64,000 nucleotides of DNA, taken from positions 372,001 through 436,000 of the forward strand of contig NC_008048.1 in assembly GCF_000013985.1 (NCBI RefSeq). The letters run 5' to 3'. This stretch comes from Sphingopyxis alaskensis RB2256 (lineage in GTDB: Bacteria; Pseudomonadota; Alphaproteobacteria; Sphingomonadales; Sphingomonadaceae). The first letter of the stretch is position 1, and every line of letters begins with the position of its first letter. Made by a program: the position numbers and the translations under genes. Below the pieces are notes generated by a model. That model saw only the letters and a list, made by a program, of their open reading frames with translations, had not been told where the DNA came from and did not search any database. This document shows, one piece after another, positions 47,189 to 56,609 of the stretch.

Positions 47189-48106
47189 ATGACATTCAGA
47201 AATCTTGCCCATGGCGTTGCCGCCATCGCATTGCTTGCGGCTACGGCCTGTTCCGATAATGCCGAGAAGGCGGCGGACGGACAGGAAGCTTCGGCTAGCG
47301 CAACCGATACGGATCAGGCTGCGGGCGGCGCCACGGCCGAGGATCAGGTGCAACTCGGAACTCTGCTGAAGGAAGCGGTTTCCGCTCTCGATGAAACGCA
47401 GGCGGCTATCAGCGCCATTGACGCGGGCAATAATAAAGGGGCGATCGACGCTCTGGCCAGGGCCACGGGCAAACTTGAGATCATCCTGACGCGCGAACCC
47501 AACCTGGCACTTGCTCCGGTGGCCAATTCGGTCATCGAACATGATGTTCTTGCAACGCCAGGCGATGTCAAGGCGCTCTCCGACCGGATCGAGGATCTGA
47601 CTGATGAGGGACGTTTGCAGGAAGCGAGGCGGCTTATGGAAGGCCTCGCAAGCGAGATGGTTATCAGGACCAGCAACCTTCCGCTGGGTACCTATCCTGA
47701 TGCCATCAAACGCGCGGCCGCACTGCTGGACGAACAGAAGCCTCAGGAGGCCAAGCTCGTCTTGCTAAACGCCCTGAGCACCATTGTCGTGACCGAAACC
47801 GTAATTCCCTTGCCGATCGTTCGTGCAGAGGCAAGCGTCGAGGCTGCGCGGGTCGTTGCGGCAAAGGAGAACCGCACGGAACAAGACAACCAGGCAATCG
47901 CTGCGGAACTGCAGAAGGCCCGCGAGCAAATCGAGATGGCGCAAGCGCTCGGTTATGCAACCAAGAAGGATCTTGACGATCTGCAGGACGCGATCAAAGA
48001 ACTTGAGCGAGAGACTGGCGGGGGCAATGCTGCAACTCGCTTATTCGAACGCATCAAGGGGCTTTTCGGCAAGGCCCGCGAAGCAGTACAGCCGACAAAG
48101 AATTGA
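47189..48106 (+). CDS. yfdX: YfdX-family periplasmic stress protein (lipoprotein)
   Basis: A 305-residue exported protein. The signal MTFRNLAHGVAAIALLAATAC has a lipobox ending at Cys21. The YfdX domain (about 60-290) includes TYPDAIKRAAALLDEQKPQE and LSTIVVTETVIPLPIV, then helical segments with many lysine and glutamate residues. YfdX proteins are periplasmic holdase-like factors found in LHR/tLST loci, often in pairs with hdeD. Here too hdeD follows. The remnant at 31,820 is a second member. Confidence 0.9.
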   Translation: MTFRNLAHGVAAIALLAATACSDNAEKAADGQEASASATDTDQAAGGATAEDQVQLGTLLKEAVSALDETQAAISAIDAGNNKGAIDALARATGKLEIILTREPNLALAPVANSVIEHDVLATPGDVKALSDRIEDLTDEGRLQEARRLMEGLASEMVIRTSNLPLGTYPDAIKRAAALLDEQKPQEAKLVLLNALSTIVVTETVIPLPIVRAEASVEAARVVAAKENRTEQDNQAIAAELQKAREQIEMAQALGYATKKDLDDLQDAIKELERETGGGNAATRLFERIKGLFGKAREAVQPTKN

Positions 48107-48203
48107 GAGCTATACCCTGGCGGTGCGTTATGCAATGAAGGCAGCGTGCCGTCAGAAATATTGTCTTCGTTGAATTCCAATCTCAACGTATGGGGCTATC
48201 GAT

Positions 48204-48824
48204 ATGGCAACACTGGCACATAAAATCCCATTCCCGGTCTGTAGTCTAGTAGGAAACTGGTGGACTTTCGTTTTGCGCGGTGTGCTTGCGCTGATCCTTG
48301 CGGTGCTCGCGGTGCTGATGCCTGCCAGCGCCTTGCTCGGGCTGACAATCATCTTCGGTGCCTTCTCGATGGTAGACGGAATATTCTCGCTTATCGCGGC
48401 TTTTCGCAACATCCGCGCGGGTGAGAAGTGGGGTTGGCTGGCATTCAACGGCGTGGTCGGCATCGGTACTGGTATTGTTGTGCTGATTACTCCGATGATG
48501 GCCAGTTTCGTGCTTTCGCTGTTCCTTTGGTGGATGATCGCATTCTGGTCGTCTGCCTCGGGCATCGCCCAGATCGTGACCGCCATTCGGCTGCGCAAGG
48601 AAATCAAAGGCGAGTTTTGGCTGGGGCTAGGGGGTCTGTTGTCCCTTGCGCTGGCCGGCTTCGTAATCTGGATGCTCTTGACTGCTCCCGTCGAGACATT
48701 CCTCGCCTTGGGCTGGGTCCTCGCGTTCTACGCCGCGATGTTCGGAACTGTCATGCTGCTCCTTGGCTTTCGCTTGCGGCGCGCGGCGAAGGCGGATGAT
48801 ACAGGCGTACAGCCGGCGAGCTAG
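48204..48824 (+). CDS. hdeD: HdeD-family membrane protein (DUF308)
   Basis: A 206-residue protein with six membrane helices arranged as three duplicated DUF308 pairs. The first begins NWWTFVLRGVLALILAVLAV and the repeat signature occurs again near GWLAFNGVVGIGTGIVVLI. HdeD is an acid-stress and envelope protein and a core LHR/tLST gene. It lies 97 bases after yfdX and is likely in the same transcript. Confidence 0.9.
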   Translation: MATLAHKIPFPVCSLVGNWWTFVLRGVLALILAVLAVLMPASALLGLTIIFGAFSMVDGIFSLIAAFRNIRAGEKWGWLAFNGVVGIGTGIVVLITPMMASFVLSLFLWWMIAFWSSASGIAQIVTAIRLRKEIKGEFWLGLGGLLSLALAGFVIWMLLTAPVETFLALGWVLAFYAAMFGTVMLLLGFRLRRAAKADDTGVQPAS

Positions 48825-48934
48825 GTAGCTTTTCCACATCGTGGATCGGTTGCTGCCACCGGGATAAATCACATGAGCCTATCCCGAAGTATCGCCACGG
48901 CACTGCACTGGCTTCAGAGCGGGTCGGCAAGCAT

Positions 48935-49555
48935 ATGACGGCAAAGGGGGCGATGGAGGGAAAAAGGCCGCGCATTCGTGAGATCGTATGGCTCGCTGGC
49001 ATCCTTGCCGCGTTGGTCTTGGGATATGCGCTCTACCACCAGCTCTATGTCGGCGCGTCCAGCTTTCCTTTCGTGCAGGAAACTATCCTTGTCTTCCTTG
49101 GCGCTCTCGCGACGATCTTTCTTACCGCGATGCTGCTCAACCGCCAGACCGAGCTCGAGCTCAGCAAGGAGGCCCGCGTCCATCTGTTCGACCAGAAGAA
49201 CTCGGTTTACATGTCGGCGATCGAAAAGGTCGCGGAAATCGCCGAACAACGCGATCCCGATCCGGCTCTCATCGATGAATTGCGGGTTATCGGACACAAA
49301 CTGGCAGTGATCGCCAGTCCCGAGGTGATCAAGTCCTTCCAGTCGGTGCTCGACAAGCTTATACGCGGATTACGGGACGGAAACCTGACCAATGCCGACG
49401 CAGAAGAGGTGATGCACGCCGTCGCCGAGCTGACCATCGGAATGCGATCCGACATGCTTGACGAGATCGGGAGCGCCAAGAATGACACCGCACAGGAACT
49501 GATCCGCCGCAACTCTCGGCAGATGGAACGGCTCGATGATCTGGACGAAGCGTAA
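48935..49555 (+). CDS. Membrane-anchored helical protein, unknown function
   Basis: A 206-residue protein with two membrane helices (about 16-34 and 48-66) and a long cytoplasmic helical C-terminal half (HLFDQKNSVYMSAIEKVAEI ...). The helical tail is charged and probably oligomerises. No known family is recognised. It lies between hdeD and the NDUFS4-like gene, in the same direction. Confidence 0.6.
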   Translation: MTAKGAMEGKRPRIREIVWLAGILAALVLGYALYHQLYVGASSFPFVQETILVFLGALATIFLTAMLLNRQTELELSKEARVHLFDQKNSVYMSAIEKVAEIAEQRDPDPALIDELRVIGHKLAVIASPEVIKSFQSVLDKLIRGLRDGNLTNADAEEVMHAVAELTIGMRSDMLDEIGSAKNDTAQELIRRNSRQMERLDDLDEA

Positions 49556-49589
49556 CGGCCAGCAACGATAAAGCGTAAAGGACCTGAAC

Positions 49590-50132
49590 ATGCACAGAGG
49601 CCATAATCGTCCGCCGCGCCTATCGAAGCAGCCCGGCACGAATACTATTTCGGCCGATGTTCCGATGGCAAAGATCTACCAGGAACCGCGCTCCACGCTT
49701 CAGGGCGGGCACCGCCCGCAACCGTGGTACCTCGAGTTCGAGGCGAGAAGACCTTTGGGCCGCGACGTCTTCACGGGCTGGATCACCAATGATGATCCAT
49801 ATCGCCATATCCGTGTTCAGTTTCCTGACCGGGACAGCGCTATCGCATTCGCCGAGCGACAGGGGTGGGAATACAGGGTCATCCACAATTCGGAGTCGCG
49901 GCATCTCAGTTCTAAGATCGACCAACTCTATCGTGGCTCTGATGCGCCCGGGAACTGGCCGATACGATGGTCAGGAGAAGGCAAACAGATTTCCCAAAAC
50001 CGGCTGTATCGAGGTGCGCAAGCCGGCGAGCGGGCTGAGCGCGAGAAGGAGTTCGACCCGGTGGATGAAGCGCTGCTCGAAAGCTTTCCAGCCTCCGATC
50101 CGCCGGCATTTACGGGCGCAACAATTGGCTAG
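49590..50132 (+). CDS. NDUFS4-like (ETC complex I subunit) protein with stress-type tail
   Basis: A 180-residue protein. Residues about 25-100 match the NADH dehydrogenase accessory subunit NDUFS4/AQDQ family (AKIYQEPRSTLQGG, WYLEFEARRP, DSAIAFAERQGWEYRV). That subunit normally belongs to respiratory complex I. Here the gene stands alone in a stress island with no nuo genes nearby. It has an extra C-terminal region ending DEALLESFPASDPPAF, a tail seen in other small sphingomonad proteins. Role in stress is unknown. Confidence 0.75.
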   Translation: MHRGHNRPPRLSKQPGTNTISADVPMAKIYQEPRSTLQGGHRPQPWYLEFEARRPLGRDVFTGWITNDDPYRHIRVQFPDRDSAIAFAERQGWEYRVIHNSESRHLSSKIDQLYRGSDAPGNWPIRWSGEGKQISQNRLYRGAQAGERAEREKEFDPVDEALLESFPASDPPAFTGATIG

Positions 50133-50144
50133 GCCAAAAGGTCG

Positions 50145-51096
50145 ATGCAGTCGAAAATAAGCGAGTATCAGGTGTCAAATGTAATCGACGAATTCGAATT
50201 GCAAGCTCTCTCCGTTTCCTCATCCCTGCTTGAAGACGCAGTGCGGATCGTGTTGGTGGTGTTTCTCGCTTCGTTGGCGGCAGCTCTGCTTTCGCGCCTG
50301 ATGCGGCGCATAGAACAGAAGATGACAAGCAAACGAAGTGATCCAGATTCTGTTGGGAGGGTTGCAACTGCATACAGGAATGGTCTGATATTCGGGCGCA
50401 TCGTGATATGGTCAGTTGCCGGGGTGACCTTGCTCTCGATCATGGGCCTATCCATAGCGCATTTGCTGACTGCTGCGGGAGTGGCCGGAATTGCAGCAGG
50501 TTTTGCCGCGCAGAGCCTGGTGAAAGATTACTTTTCCGGATTTATCATACTGCTTGAAGGGCAGCTGCGCGTCGATGACATAGTCGAGATCGGTGGCCAT
50601 ATTGGAGTGGTAGAAGAAATCACGCTGCGAAGCGTTCGTCTGCGCGATTACTATGGCAAGGTGATTTTCATGCCATGTGGGAACATTACCAATGTCGTTA
50701 ACAAGACCATGGAATATTCCAGGTCGGTAATCGATGTCGGTATCGCCTATCGCGAAAAAGACAGACGAGGCGTTGGGCATTATGCACAGCGTTGCCTTGC
50801 AGATGGCTAAGGATCGCGCCTTTGCAGACCGCATAATTGATGAGCCCGAAATTATCGGTGCGGAAGCGCTCGGTGACAGTGCCGTCATATTGCGACTGCG
50901 CCTGAAGGTGACGCCAGGAGCACAATGGGAAGTGCGCAGGGAGTTCTTCCGCAGGATCAAGCAGGCATTCGACGAGACTGGCATCGACATACCATTCCCG
51001 CAACTTACCCTGTATCCGGGGCTCCCGAAAGATGGCCCTGCCCCTCCGCTGAACATCCGGCTTGGACAAACCGAGGCTGCGGTGAAGAATGCTTGA
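50145..51096 (+). pseudogene. mscS: MscS-type mechanosensitive channel, frameshifted
   Basis: Frame 1 (50,145 to about 50,755) has membrane helices near residues 28-48, 80-100 and 107-130 and the MscS pore/beta region (AAGFAAQSLVKDYFSGFIIL; LRVDDIVEIGGHIGVVEEIT; IDVGIAYREK). A run of five A at about 50,756 then shifts the frame. The next frame continues TDEALGIMHSVALQMAKD to the end of the alpha/beta domain at 51,096. Removing one A restores a continuous protein of about 316 residues. This is either a recent mutation or a sequencing error. Confidence 0.8.
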
Positions 51097-51119
51097 AAGA
51101 CGACCGCAAGGATAAACCA

Positions 51120-51605
51120 ATGCTCGCGAATTTTCTGAGATTGCGCAAAATGACACGTGCAGAATGGTCTGCGATGTCCTTTTACGAGAAATTCGAGGAC
51201 GCGATTGTCATCGTTCTCAGCGGAATAATCGCAATCGTCGTGATTGCGGCGGTTTGGTCATTGCTGCGCGAAGTTGTCACAAGCCTTGTCTTGGGCGCTC
51301 TTGATCCGCTCGATTTTGCCACTTTCCAGACTGTCTTCGGAATGATTTTTACTGCTGTGATTGCGCTTGAGTTCAAGCGTTCATTGCTCGTAGCTGCCGA
51401 TAGGGGATTCGGTGTCCTGCAGGTGCGAACGATTATCCTGATTGCGCTGCTGGCAATTGTGCGCAAGTTCATCATTCTCAATCTGGCAGACACGAGCGCC
51501 GCGAAGGTCGCCGCGCTTTCGGGGGCTGTGCTGGCACTTGGTGCGGTATTCTGGCTCGTTCGCGATCAGGATCGGCAGGAGCGGCTTGAGCAAGCACAGG
51601 AATAG
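51120..51605 (+). CDS. psiE: PsiE family phosphate-starvation-inducible membrane protein
   Basis: A 161-residue protein with four membrane helices (about 28-48, 62-80, 95-115, 128-147) and the PsiE pattern FEDAIVIVLSGIIAIVVIA, ALEFKRSLLVAAD and VRTIILIALLAIVRKFIIL. psiE is a regular member of LHR/tLST loci, usually near kefB and degP. Last intact gene of the plus-strand stress operon. The start at 51,120 has AAGGAT upstream. Confidence 0.85.
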   Translation: MLANFLRLRKMTRAEWSAMSFYEKFEDAIVIVLSGIIAIVVIAAVWSLLREVVTSLVLGALDPLDFATFQTVFGMIFTAVIALEFKRSLLVAADRGFGVLQVRTIILIALLAIVRKFIILNLADTSAAKVAALSGAVLALGAVFWLVRDQDRQERLEQAQE

Positions 51606-51701
51606 GGCTGGTCTAAAGCCGTAGCAAGCGCGGTTACAGACAGAAAAAGACAGGTACACCCGTGCGAGCGCGCCTGTCCGGCTTCCAGGAGAAATGCTGT
51701 C

Positions 51702-52017
51702 TTAGAAGTTCATCGCCGGCACGGGAGCAGGAGATGCGTCTTCCTTCGGCAGTTCAGCGACCAGTGCCTCGGAGGTGATCAGCAACGAGGCAACCGAAGC
51801 CGCGTCCTGCAGCGCAGTGCGCACCACCTTCGCCGGGTCGATGACACCCGACTTCACCAGGTCTTCATATTCGCCGGTCGCGGCGTTGAAGCCGTGGTTA
51901 TAGTCGTCGCCTTCGAGCAGCTTGCCGACGATATAGGCACCGTCCTCACCCGCCTTCTCGGCAATCTGGCGAACCGGGGCACGCAGGGCGCGACGAACGA
52001 TATCGATACCGGACTGA
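51702..52017 (-). pseudogene. groEL: GroEL C-terminal fragment
   Basis: Minus-strand reading from 52,017 gives [20 protein letters not shown], then [20 protein letters not shown], then [20 protein letters not shown] and ends PVPAMNF with the stop at 51,702-51,704. This is the last 105 residues of GroEL. The other 440 residues are missing; an IS3 element begins exactly at the break. It shows that a chaperonin gene was once in or beside the island. Confidence 0.9.
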
Positions 52018-52332
52018 GGTGGTGCCGGTTTTCTGGACAGGATGCTAAGCTAATCCCGACCTGATGGATTGGTACGGGAATGAAGACGACGAGAAAGCGC
52101 TACAGCGCGGATTTCAAAGCCAAGGTGGCGCTGGAGGCGATCCGGGGCGACCTGACGCTGGCGGAGCTGGCAGCCAAGCATGGCGTGCATCACACGATGA
52201 TCGCATCGTGGAAACGCCAGGCCATCGATGGGATGGCAGGCACCTTCTCCGGGGCCGGCGATGCGGCTAAGGTTATCAGCGAGAGCGAGGTAGAGAAACT
52301 GCACGCCAAGATTGGGCAACTGGTGGTGGAGC
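52016..52332 (+). mobile_element. IS3-family remnant with OrfA, cut by IS21
   Basis: The left end begins TGAGGTGGTGCCGGTTTTCT next to the groEL break. OrfA starts at 52,080 (MKTTRKRYSADFKAKVALEA) with an HTH (GDLTLAELAAKHGVHHTMIA) and a leucine-zipper-like stretch. It is interrupted at 52,332 by IS21, so OrfB and the right end are absent from the window. Confidence 0.8.
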
Positions 52333-52433
52333 TGTTGATTTGCGCTGAGAACTGACCCGGGAGGGGCAGAAATTTTCACTGAGAATTGACCCATGTTTTC
52401 CTCGCCCCCGGCAGGCAGTCGGGAGGCATCGGA

Positions 52434-53963
52434 GTGATCGACATGGACCTACTCAGTGTGATCCGCCGGTGGCATTTCCGCCAAGGCATGGCCATTCGTG
52501 AGATCAAGCGGCGGACCGGCTTATCACGCAACACGATCCGCAAATATCTGCGAGCAGACGCGGTAGAGCCGGTGTTTAAGGTTCCCGACCGGCCGAGCAA
52601 GCTGGACCCGTTTTCCGAGAAGCTGACAGGTTGGCTGCGCGTGGAGTCGGGCAAATCGCGCAAACAGAAACGTACGGCCAAGCAGCTTTACGCTGATCTC
52701 GTCACTTTGGGCTATGACGGCTCGTATGCTCGCGTGGCGGCCTTTGCCCGCGATTGGAAGCGCGACCGCCAGTATGAGCAGCAAACCAGCGGACGCGGGA
52801 CCTTCGTGCCGCTGGTTTTCCAGCCTGGCGAAGCCTTCCAGTTCGATTGGAGCGAGGATTACGCCGTGCTGGGTGGCAAGCAGGTCAAGCTGCAGGTGGC
52901 CCATACCAAGCTATCACACAGCCGGGCCTACATCGTTCGGGCCTATCTGTTGCAGACGCATGAGATGCTGTTCGACGCCCTGACGCAGGCATTCCGAGTG
53001 CTGGGCGGCATTCCCCAACGCGGGATCTTTGATAATATGAAGACGGCGGTCGACAAGATCGGCCGTGGTAAGGCGCGCCAAGTCAACGCCCGGTTCGCCG
53101 CCCTGGCCAGCCATTATCTATTCGAAACAGACTTCTGCAATCCAGCATCGGGCTGGGAAAAGGGACAGGTCGAGAAGAACGTTCAGGATGCCCGTCACCG
53201 TCTGTGGCAGCCCATGCCCAGCTTCCCAGATCTTGCAGCTCTCAATGCCTGGCTTGAGGAACAATGTGTCGCGCAGTGGGCAGAAATCCAGCACGGCACA
53301 TTACCTGGCACCATCGCCGATGTGCACGCCGAAGAGGTAATCAGCTTGATGCCCATGGGGAGGCCCTTCGATGGCTTCGTCGAGCAGACCAAGCGCGTGT
53401 CGCCCACCTGCCTAATCGCCTTCGAGCGCAACCGTTACAGTGTGCCAGCCTCCTTTGCCAATCGGCCCGTCAGCCTGAGAGTTTACCCCGAGCGGCTTGT
53501 CATCGTCGCGGAAGGACAAGTCTTGTGCGAACACGAGCGGATCATTGACCGGTCCCATCAGAAGCCGGGACGCACGATCTATGACTGGCGCCACTATCTG
53601 GCTGTCGTTCAGCGCAAGCCCGGCGCCCTGCGCAATGGTGCGCCATTCCTTGAGATGCCCGAGGCATTCCGCCAGTTGCAGACCCAACTGCTCAAGCGGC
53701 TCGGCGGTGACAAGGAGATGGTTGAGATCCTATCTCTTGTTTTGCACCATGATGAGCAGTCCGTTTTATGCGCAGTCGAGTTGGCTCTTGAGGACGGTGT
53801 GCCAACTAAAACTCATGTGCTCAACGTGCTGCACCGCCTGATTGACGGCAAGGCGCCACCGGCACCAACGATCGATGCCCCGCAGGCCCTGCGCCTTAGC
53901 ACGGAGCCCAAAGCCGATGTAGGCCGCTACGACACGCTGAGGGAGCTGCGTCATGCGTCATGA
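52434..53963 (+). CDS. istA: IS21 transposase IstA
   Basis: A 509-residue DDE transposase. The N-terminal HTH ([20 protein letters not shown]) is followed by the catalytic core with aspartates in [12 protein letters not shown] and [12 protein letters not shown] and the glutamate in [11 protein letters not shown]. The GTG start at 52,434 has GGGAGG 8 to 9 bases upstream. The frame is intact and the gene overlaps istB by 11 bases. Confidence 0.9.
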   Translation: MIDMDLLSVIRRWHFRQGMAIREIKRRTGLSRNTIRKYLRADAVEPVFKVPDRPSKLDPFSEKLTGWLRVESGKSRKQKRTAKQLYADLVTLGYDGSYARVAAFARDWKRDRQYEQQTSGRGTFVPLVFQPGEAFQFDWSEDYAVLGGKQVKLQVAHTKLSHSRAYIVRAYLLQTHEMLFDALTQAFRVLGGIPQRGIFDNMKTAVDKIGRGKARQVNARFAALASHYLFETDFCNPASGWEKGQVEKNVQDARHRLWQPMPSFPDLAALNAWLEEQCVAQWAEIQHGTLPGTIADVHAEEVISLMPMGRPFDGFVEQTKRVSPTCLIAFERNRYSVPASFANRPVSLRVYPERLVIVAEGQVLCEHERIIDRSHQKPGRTIYDWRHYLAVVQRKPGALRNGAPFLEMPEAFRQLQTQLLKRLGGDKEMVEILSLVLHHDEQSVLCAVELALEDGVPTKTHVLNVLHRLIDGKAPPAPTIDAPQALRLSTEPKADVGRYDTLRELRHAS

Positions 53964-54720
53964 CCCCGCCAGCGCCGCGGTCGTCGTGATGCTGCGCGGC
54001 CTCAAGATGTATGGTATGGCTCAGGCCGTCGGCGACATGATCGAGCAAGGCGCCCCTGCCTTCGAGGCGGCCGTGCCGGTACTGTCCCAGTTGCTCAAAG
54101 CTGAGATGGCCGAGCGCGAGGTCCGCTCAATCGCCTATCAGATCAAGGCTGCCCGCTTCCCTGCCTACAAGGATCTGGCCGGCTTCGACTTCGCCGCCAG
54201 CGAGATCAATGAGGCCTTGGTGCGTCAGCTCTACCGCGGTGACTTCATGGATAGCGCCGACAATGTGGTGCTGATCGGCGGGCCCGGCACCGGCAAAAGC
54301 CACATCGCCACCGCCCTTGGCGTCCAAGCGGTCGAGCACCACCGTAGAAAAGTTCGCTTCTTCGCCACCGTCGATCTGGTCAATGCGCTGGAACAGGAAA
54401 AGGCGGCTAACAAGGCAGGCCAACTGGCCGAGCGGCTGCTCAAGCTCGACCTCATAATATTGGACGAGTTGGGATATCTCCCGTTCAGCCCGTCAGGCGG
54501 TGCCCTGCTGTTCCATCTGCTCAGTAAGCTGTATGAACGCACCAGCGTGGTGATCACCACCAACCTGAGCTTCAGCGAGTGGGCCAGCATCTTCGGCGAT
54601 GCCAAGATGACGACCGCTTTACTGGATCGCCTGACCCACCATTGCCACATTCTCGAGACCGGCAATGACAGCTTCCGCTTCAGGGCCAGTTCCACCGCGC
54701 CCAAATCCAGAAAGGGGTAA
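53953..54720 (+). CDS. istB: IS21 helper ATPase IstB
   Basis: A 255-residue DnaC-like AAA+ ATPase. Walker A is [14 protein letters not shown] (about residues 112-125), Walker [14 protein letters not shown], and a sensor stretch [12 protein letters not shown] follows. IstB directs IstA to target DNA. Intact, so this IS21 copy should be able to transpose. Confidence 0.9.
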   Translation: MRHDPASAAVVVMLRGLKMYGMAQAVGDMIEQGAPAFEAAVPVLSQLLKAEMAEREVRSIAYQIKAARFPAYKDLAGFDFAASEINEALVRQLYRGDFMDSADNVVLIGGPGTGKSHIATALGVQAVEHHRRKVRFFATVDLVNALEQEKAANKAGQLAERLLKLDLIILDELGYLPFSPSGGALLFHLLSKLYERTSVVITTNLSFSEWASIFGDAKMTTALLDRLTHHCHILETGNDSFRFRASSTAPKSRKG

Positions 54721-54822
54721 TGCCAACACTTGACGATGCCCGCTAAGGGCAACACTTAACCCATACCCACCCGGGTCAGTTCTCGATGAAAATCCCGGGT
54801 CAGTTCTCAGCGCAAATCAACA

Positions 54823-54990
54823 CAGGTAGACTTCATGATCGGTGAGGCCTGCCGAAATGGTCCACCAGGAGGTCCATGAGATCACGAGCGCGGCAATGAT
54901 CAGTGGGCCCTTGAGACCCGCCGCGAACATGAAGCTGAAGTGTCCGAGCAGCTGGCTGCCGCGGGTGAAATTGACAAGGTTACGCTTCAT
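54823..54990 (-). pseudogene. N-terminal fragment of a TraD-like conjugative coupling protein
   Basis: The 56 remaining codons read MKRNLVNFTRGSQLLGHFSF and then a membrane helix (PLIIAALVISWTSWWTI). This resembles the start of TraD-type coupling proteins of F-like conjugation systems. The gene is cut by the IS21 right end at 54,822. It overlaps the preceding ribbon-helix-helix gene by 11 bases. The family call is from the first helix and context, so only moderate. Confidence 0.5.
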
Positions 54991-55312
54991 CGGAACCTCC
55001 CTCACCGGTAGCGGCGGAAAGGCCGAGCTCCTTGCATTTGCGCGCGTAAGCCTGGTGCGCCCGACCGCGCAGCGCGTGGTCGGGGTGCCCTGCCAGCAGC
55101 GCATCTACACCCACCATGAGGAACACCGAGCGGCGGGAAATACGTTCAATGGATGCGTCGAGCCGAGAGGCAAGCTCGTCCTCGGTGCAGGCATTGGCGA
55201 GCAAGGCGCGAACCCACTCACTCATGCTGATCCCCTTGGCCTTGGCAGCCTTGCGGATCAGCGAGCTGAGCTCGCTGGAGATATAAACCTGGAGACAGAT
55301 TGGCCGTGTCAT
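54980..55312 (-). CDS. Ribbon-helix-helix protein, relaxosome/mobilisation type
   Basis: A 110-residue protein. The N-terminus has an RHH-type DNA-binding pattern (CLQVYISSELSSLIRKAAKA then GISMSEWVRALL). The C-terminal half (about 55-105) is helical. Being directly upstream of a TraD-like gene and beside a repeat-rich 440-bp intergenic region suggests an oriT-binding accessory protein (MobC/TraM role). Alternatively it is an ordinary plasmid CopG-like repressor. Confidence 0.6.
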   Translation of the reverse strand: MTRPICLQVYISSELSSLIRKAAKAKGISMSEWVRALLANACTEDELASRLDASIERISRRSVFLMVGVDALLAGHPDHALRGRAHQAYARKCKELGLSAATGEGGSDEA

Positions 55313-55752
55313 GCACGGACTCCTTGTGGTCAGGAGCCCGGTTCACACTGCGAAAGGCAAGATCGAAGCTAAGTCAGATTCAAGAACATGTCAAGAACAT
55401 CAAGAGATGCGGAATTCCGCCATTCCCGGCATGGCTTTGGTCAAATCCACGTAACTCCCCTCGCCTCCGTCACTTTTGACGGAGAAGCTGCCATTTCGCA
55501 GAATTCGATCCATGCATCTGTAATTTCGTGCTTTTCCGCTAACTATCCCAGCGATTTGTCGCGTACGGTGTGCTCAACCGTCCCTAACTGCGAGGACAGG
55601 AACCAGCTATTGAGCCTGTAACGGATGATGTGGTTTGCAAACCCCATTCTCTGGGACGCTTGGCAGTTTGCTGACCCTCGGATCGCGATAGGCACAGACG
55701 GGATCGATGCCTATGATGGGGGCATTTAATGAGGGCAGCAGGGAGGCGCGGC
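55313..55752. other. Candidate oriT / divergent control region
   Basis: No gene is supported in this 440-bp stretch. It holds two direct repeats TCAAGAACAT (55,380-55,389 and 55,391-55,400), a perfect palindrome GCGGAATTCCGC (55,409-55,420) and a hairpin CTCCGTC-6-GACGGAG (55,465-55,484). It lies between the RHH/TraD genes and the other backbone genes, where an origin of transfer would be expected. A nick site could not be identified. Confidence 0.4.
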
Positions 55753-55947
55753 ATGGGCCAGGTCACATTGAGTGCGACACCGAAGGGCAACGGCTTCCAG
55801 GCGACAGTCACTTACCCGAACGGGGTTTCGATCAGTTCTTCCGAGGCTTTCCCGACGCAGGCAGAGGCAATCGAGGCCGCGGCATTGAAGGTCCTGGATA
55901 TGCCGGAGCGGCTCACCGATCTCGACCGTTCCGATACCCCCGACTGA
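55753..55947 (+). CDS. Small conserved backbone protein, unknown function
   Basis: A 64-residue acidic protein beginning MGQVTLSATPKGNGFQATVT. A beta-rich start is followed by a helix (AEAIEAAALKVLDM). The start at 55,753 has GGGAGG 6 bases upstream; an earlier ATG at 55,729 has none. No named family is recognised. Confidence 0.55.
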   Translation: MGQVTLSATPKGNGFQATVTYPNGVSISSSEAFPTQAEAIEAAALKVLDMPERLTDLDRSDTPD

Positions 55948-56049
55948 CGCTTGCGACCCGCCTTCACGTTCCGGCTGAGTGATGCTGAAACGGTCTGCGA
56001 GCAAAAGGAAAGGAGGAAGCCCTGACGGACTTCCTCCCAAACCGGCGGA

Positions 56050-56286
56050 TCAGAATTCATCGCTGAGACGGCCCGCCACGGTGTCGATGACACGGTCCAG
56101 CATGGCCTTGGGCAAGGCACCGTAATCTCCTTCATCGACCGCGATGTATCCTGCCTCGTCATCGGTCAGGACGTACTGCGTGAAGTAGCTGTGAAAGGAC
56201 CGGGCATGGGCCTGATCCAGGGCTGCAACGAAGGCTGCCTGATCGGCGGCGGGACCAGCAGCGGCAATGTTCAGTGAAGCGTACAT
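56050..56286 (-). CDS. Small conserved backbone protein, unknown function
   Basis: A 78-residue acidic protein (MYASLNIAAAGPAADQAAFV ... FHSYFTQYVLTDDEAGYIAV). It has a strong AGGAGG site. Proteins of this type occur on sphingomonad plasmids, but no function is known to me. Confidence 0.55.
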   Translation of the reverse strand: MYASLNIAAAGPAADQAAFVAALDQAHARSFHSYFTQYVLTDDEAGYIAVDEGDYGALPKAMLDRVIDTVAGRLSDEF

Positions 56287-56397
56287 GATCTTTCCTCCTG
56301 ATGTTTGATGCGTCGCATCAGGAGCTGCGAAGGATGTGGGTGACGGGCTGGGTCAGGGACCGCGATAGCGGCCGCGAAGCGGCGATGGGGGCAACGA

Positions 56398-56423
56398 TTT
56401 TTGCCGGGCTTGCCCGGTAAAAA
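56398..56423. terminator. Bidirectional terminator hairpin
   Basis: TTTTT-g-CCGGG-cttg-CCCGG-t-AAAAA forms a GC stem flanked by five T on one strand and five A on the other, so it can terminate in both directions. It lies in the 323-bp gap between the genes at 56,050 and 56,610. The remainder of that gap (56,424-56,609) holds no supported gene. Confidence 0.65.
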
Positions 56424-56609
56424 TGGTGGGGCCCCGTCGTCCTTGACGCAGCCCCAAAGCCCGCATCAGACTTGGTCTTTCTGCGAGAGAGACCTCTCCA
56501 ACGCCTGCGCAGAAGCGCGACGCCTGCCCCACAAACCATTTTCCTACATGCCCCCGCAGTGCCAAGATCGGGAGCGGAGGGGACCAACGGCCAGCAAGAA
56601 GGAAACACT

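Larger units (their letters stand above)
52333..54822 (+). mobile_element. Intact IS21-family element with perfect 30-bp ends
   Basis: The outer 30 bp (52,333-52,362; TGTTGATTTGCGCTGAGAAC...) are repeated without mismatch in inverted orientation at 54,793-54,822. Inner repeats of the ACTGAGAATTGACCC type occur next to both, as is usual for IS21. It carries intact istA and istB. No target duplication flanks it: the left side is an IS3 remnant and the right side a TraD-like gene. That is expected after a recombination or deletion between two copies. Confidence 0.9.
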
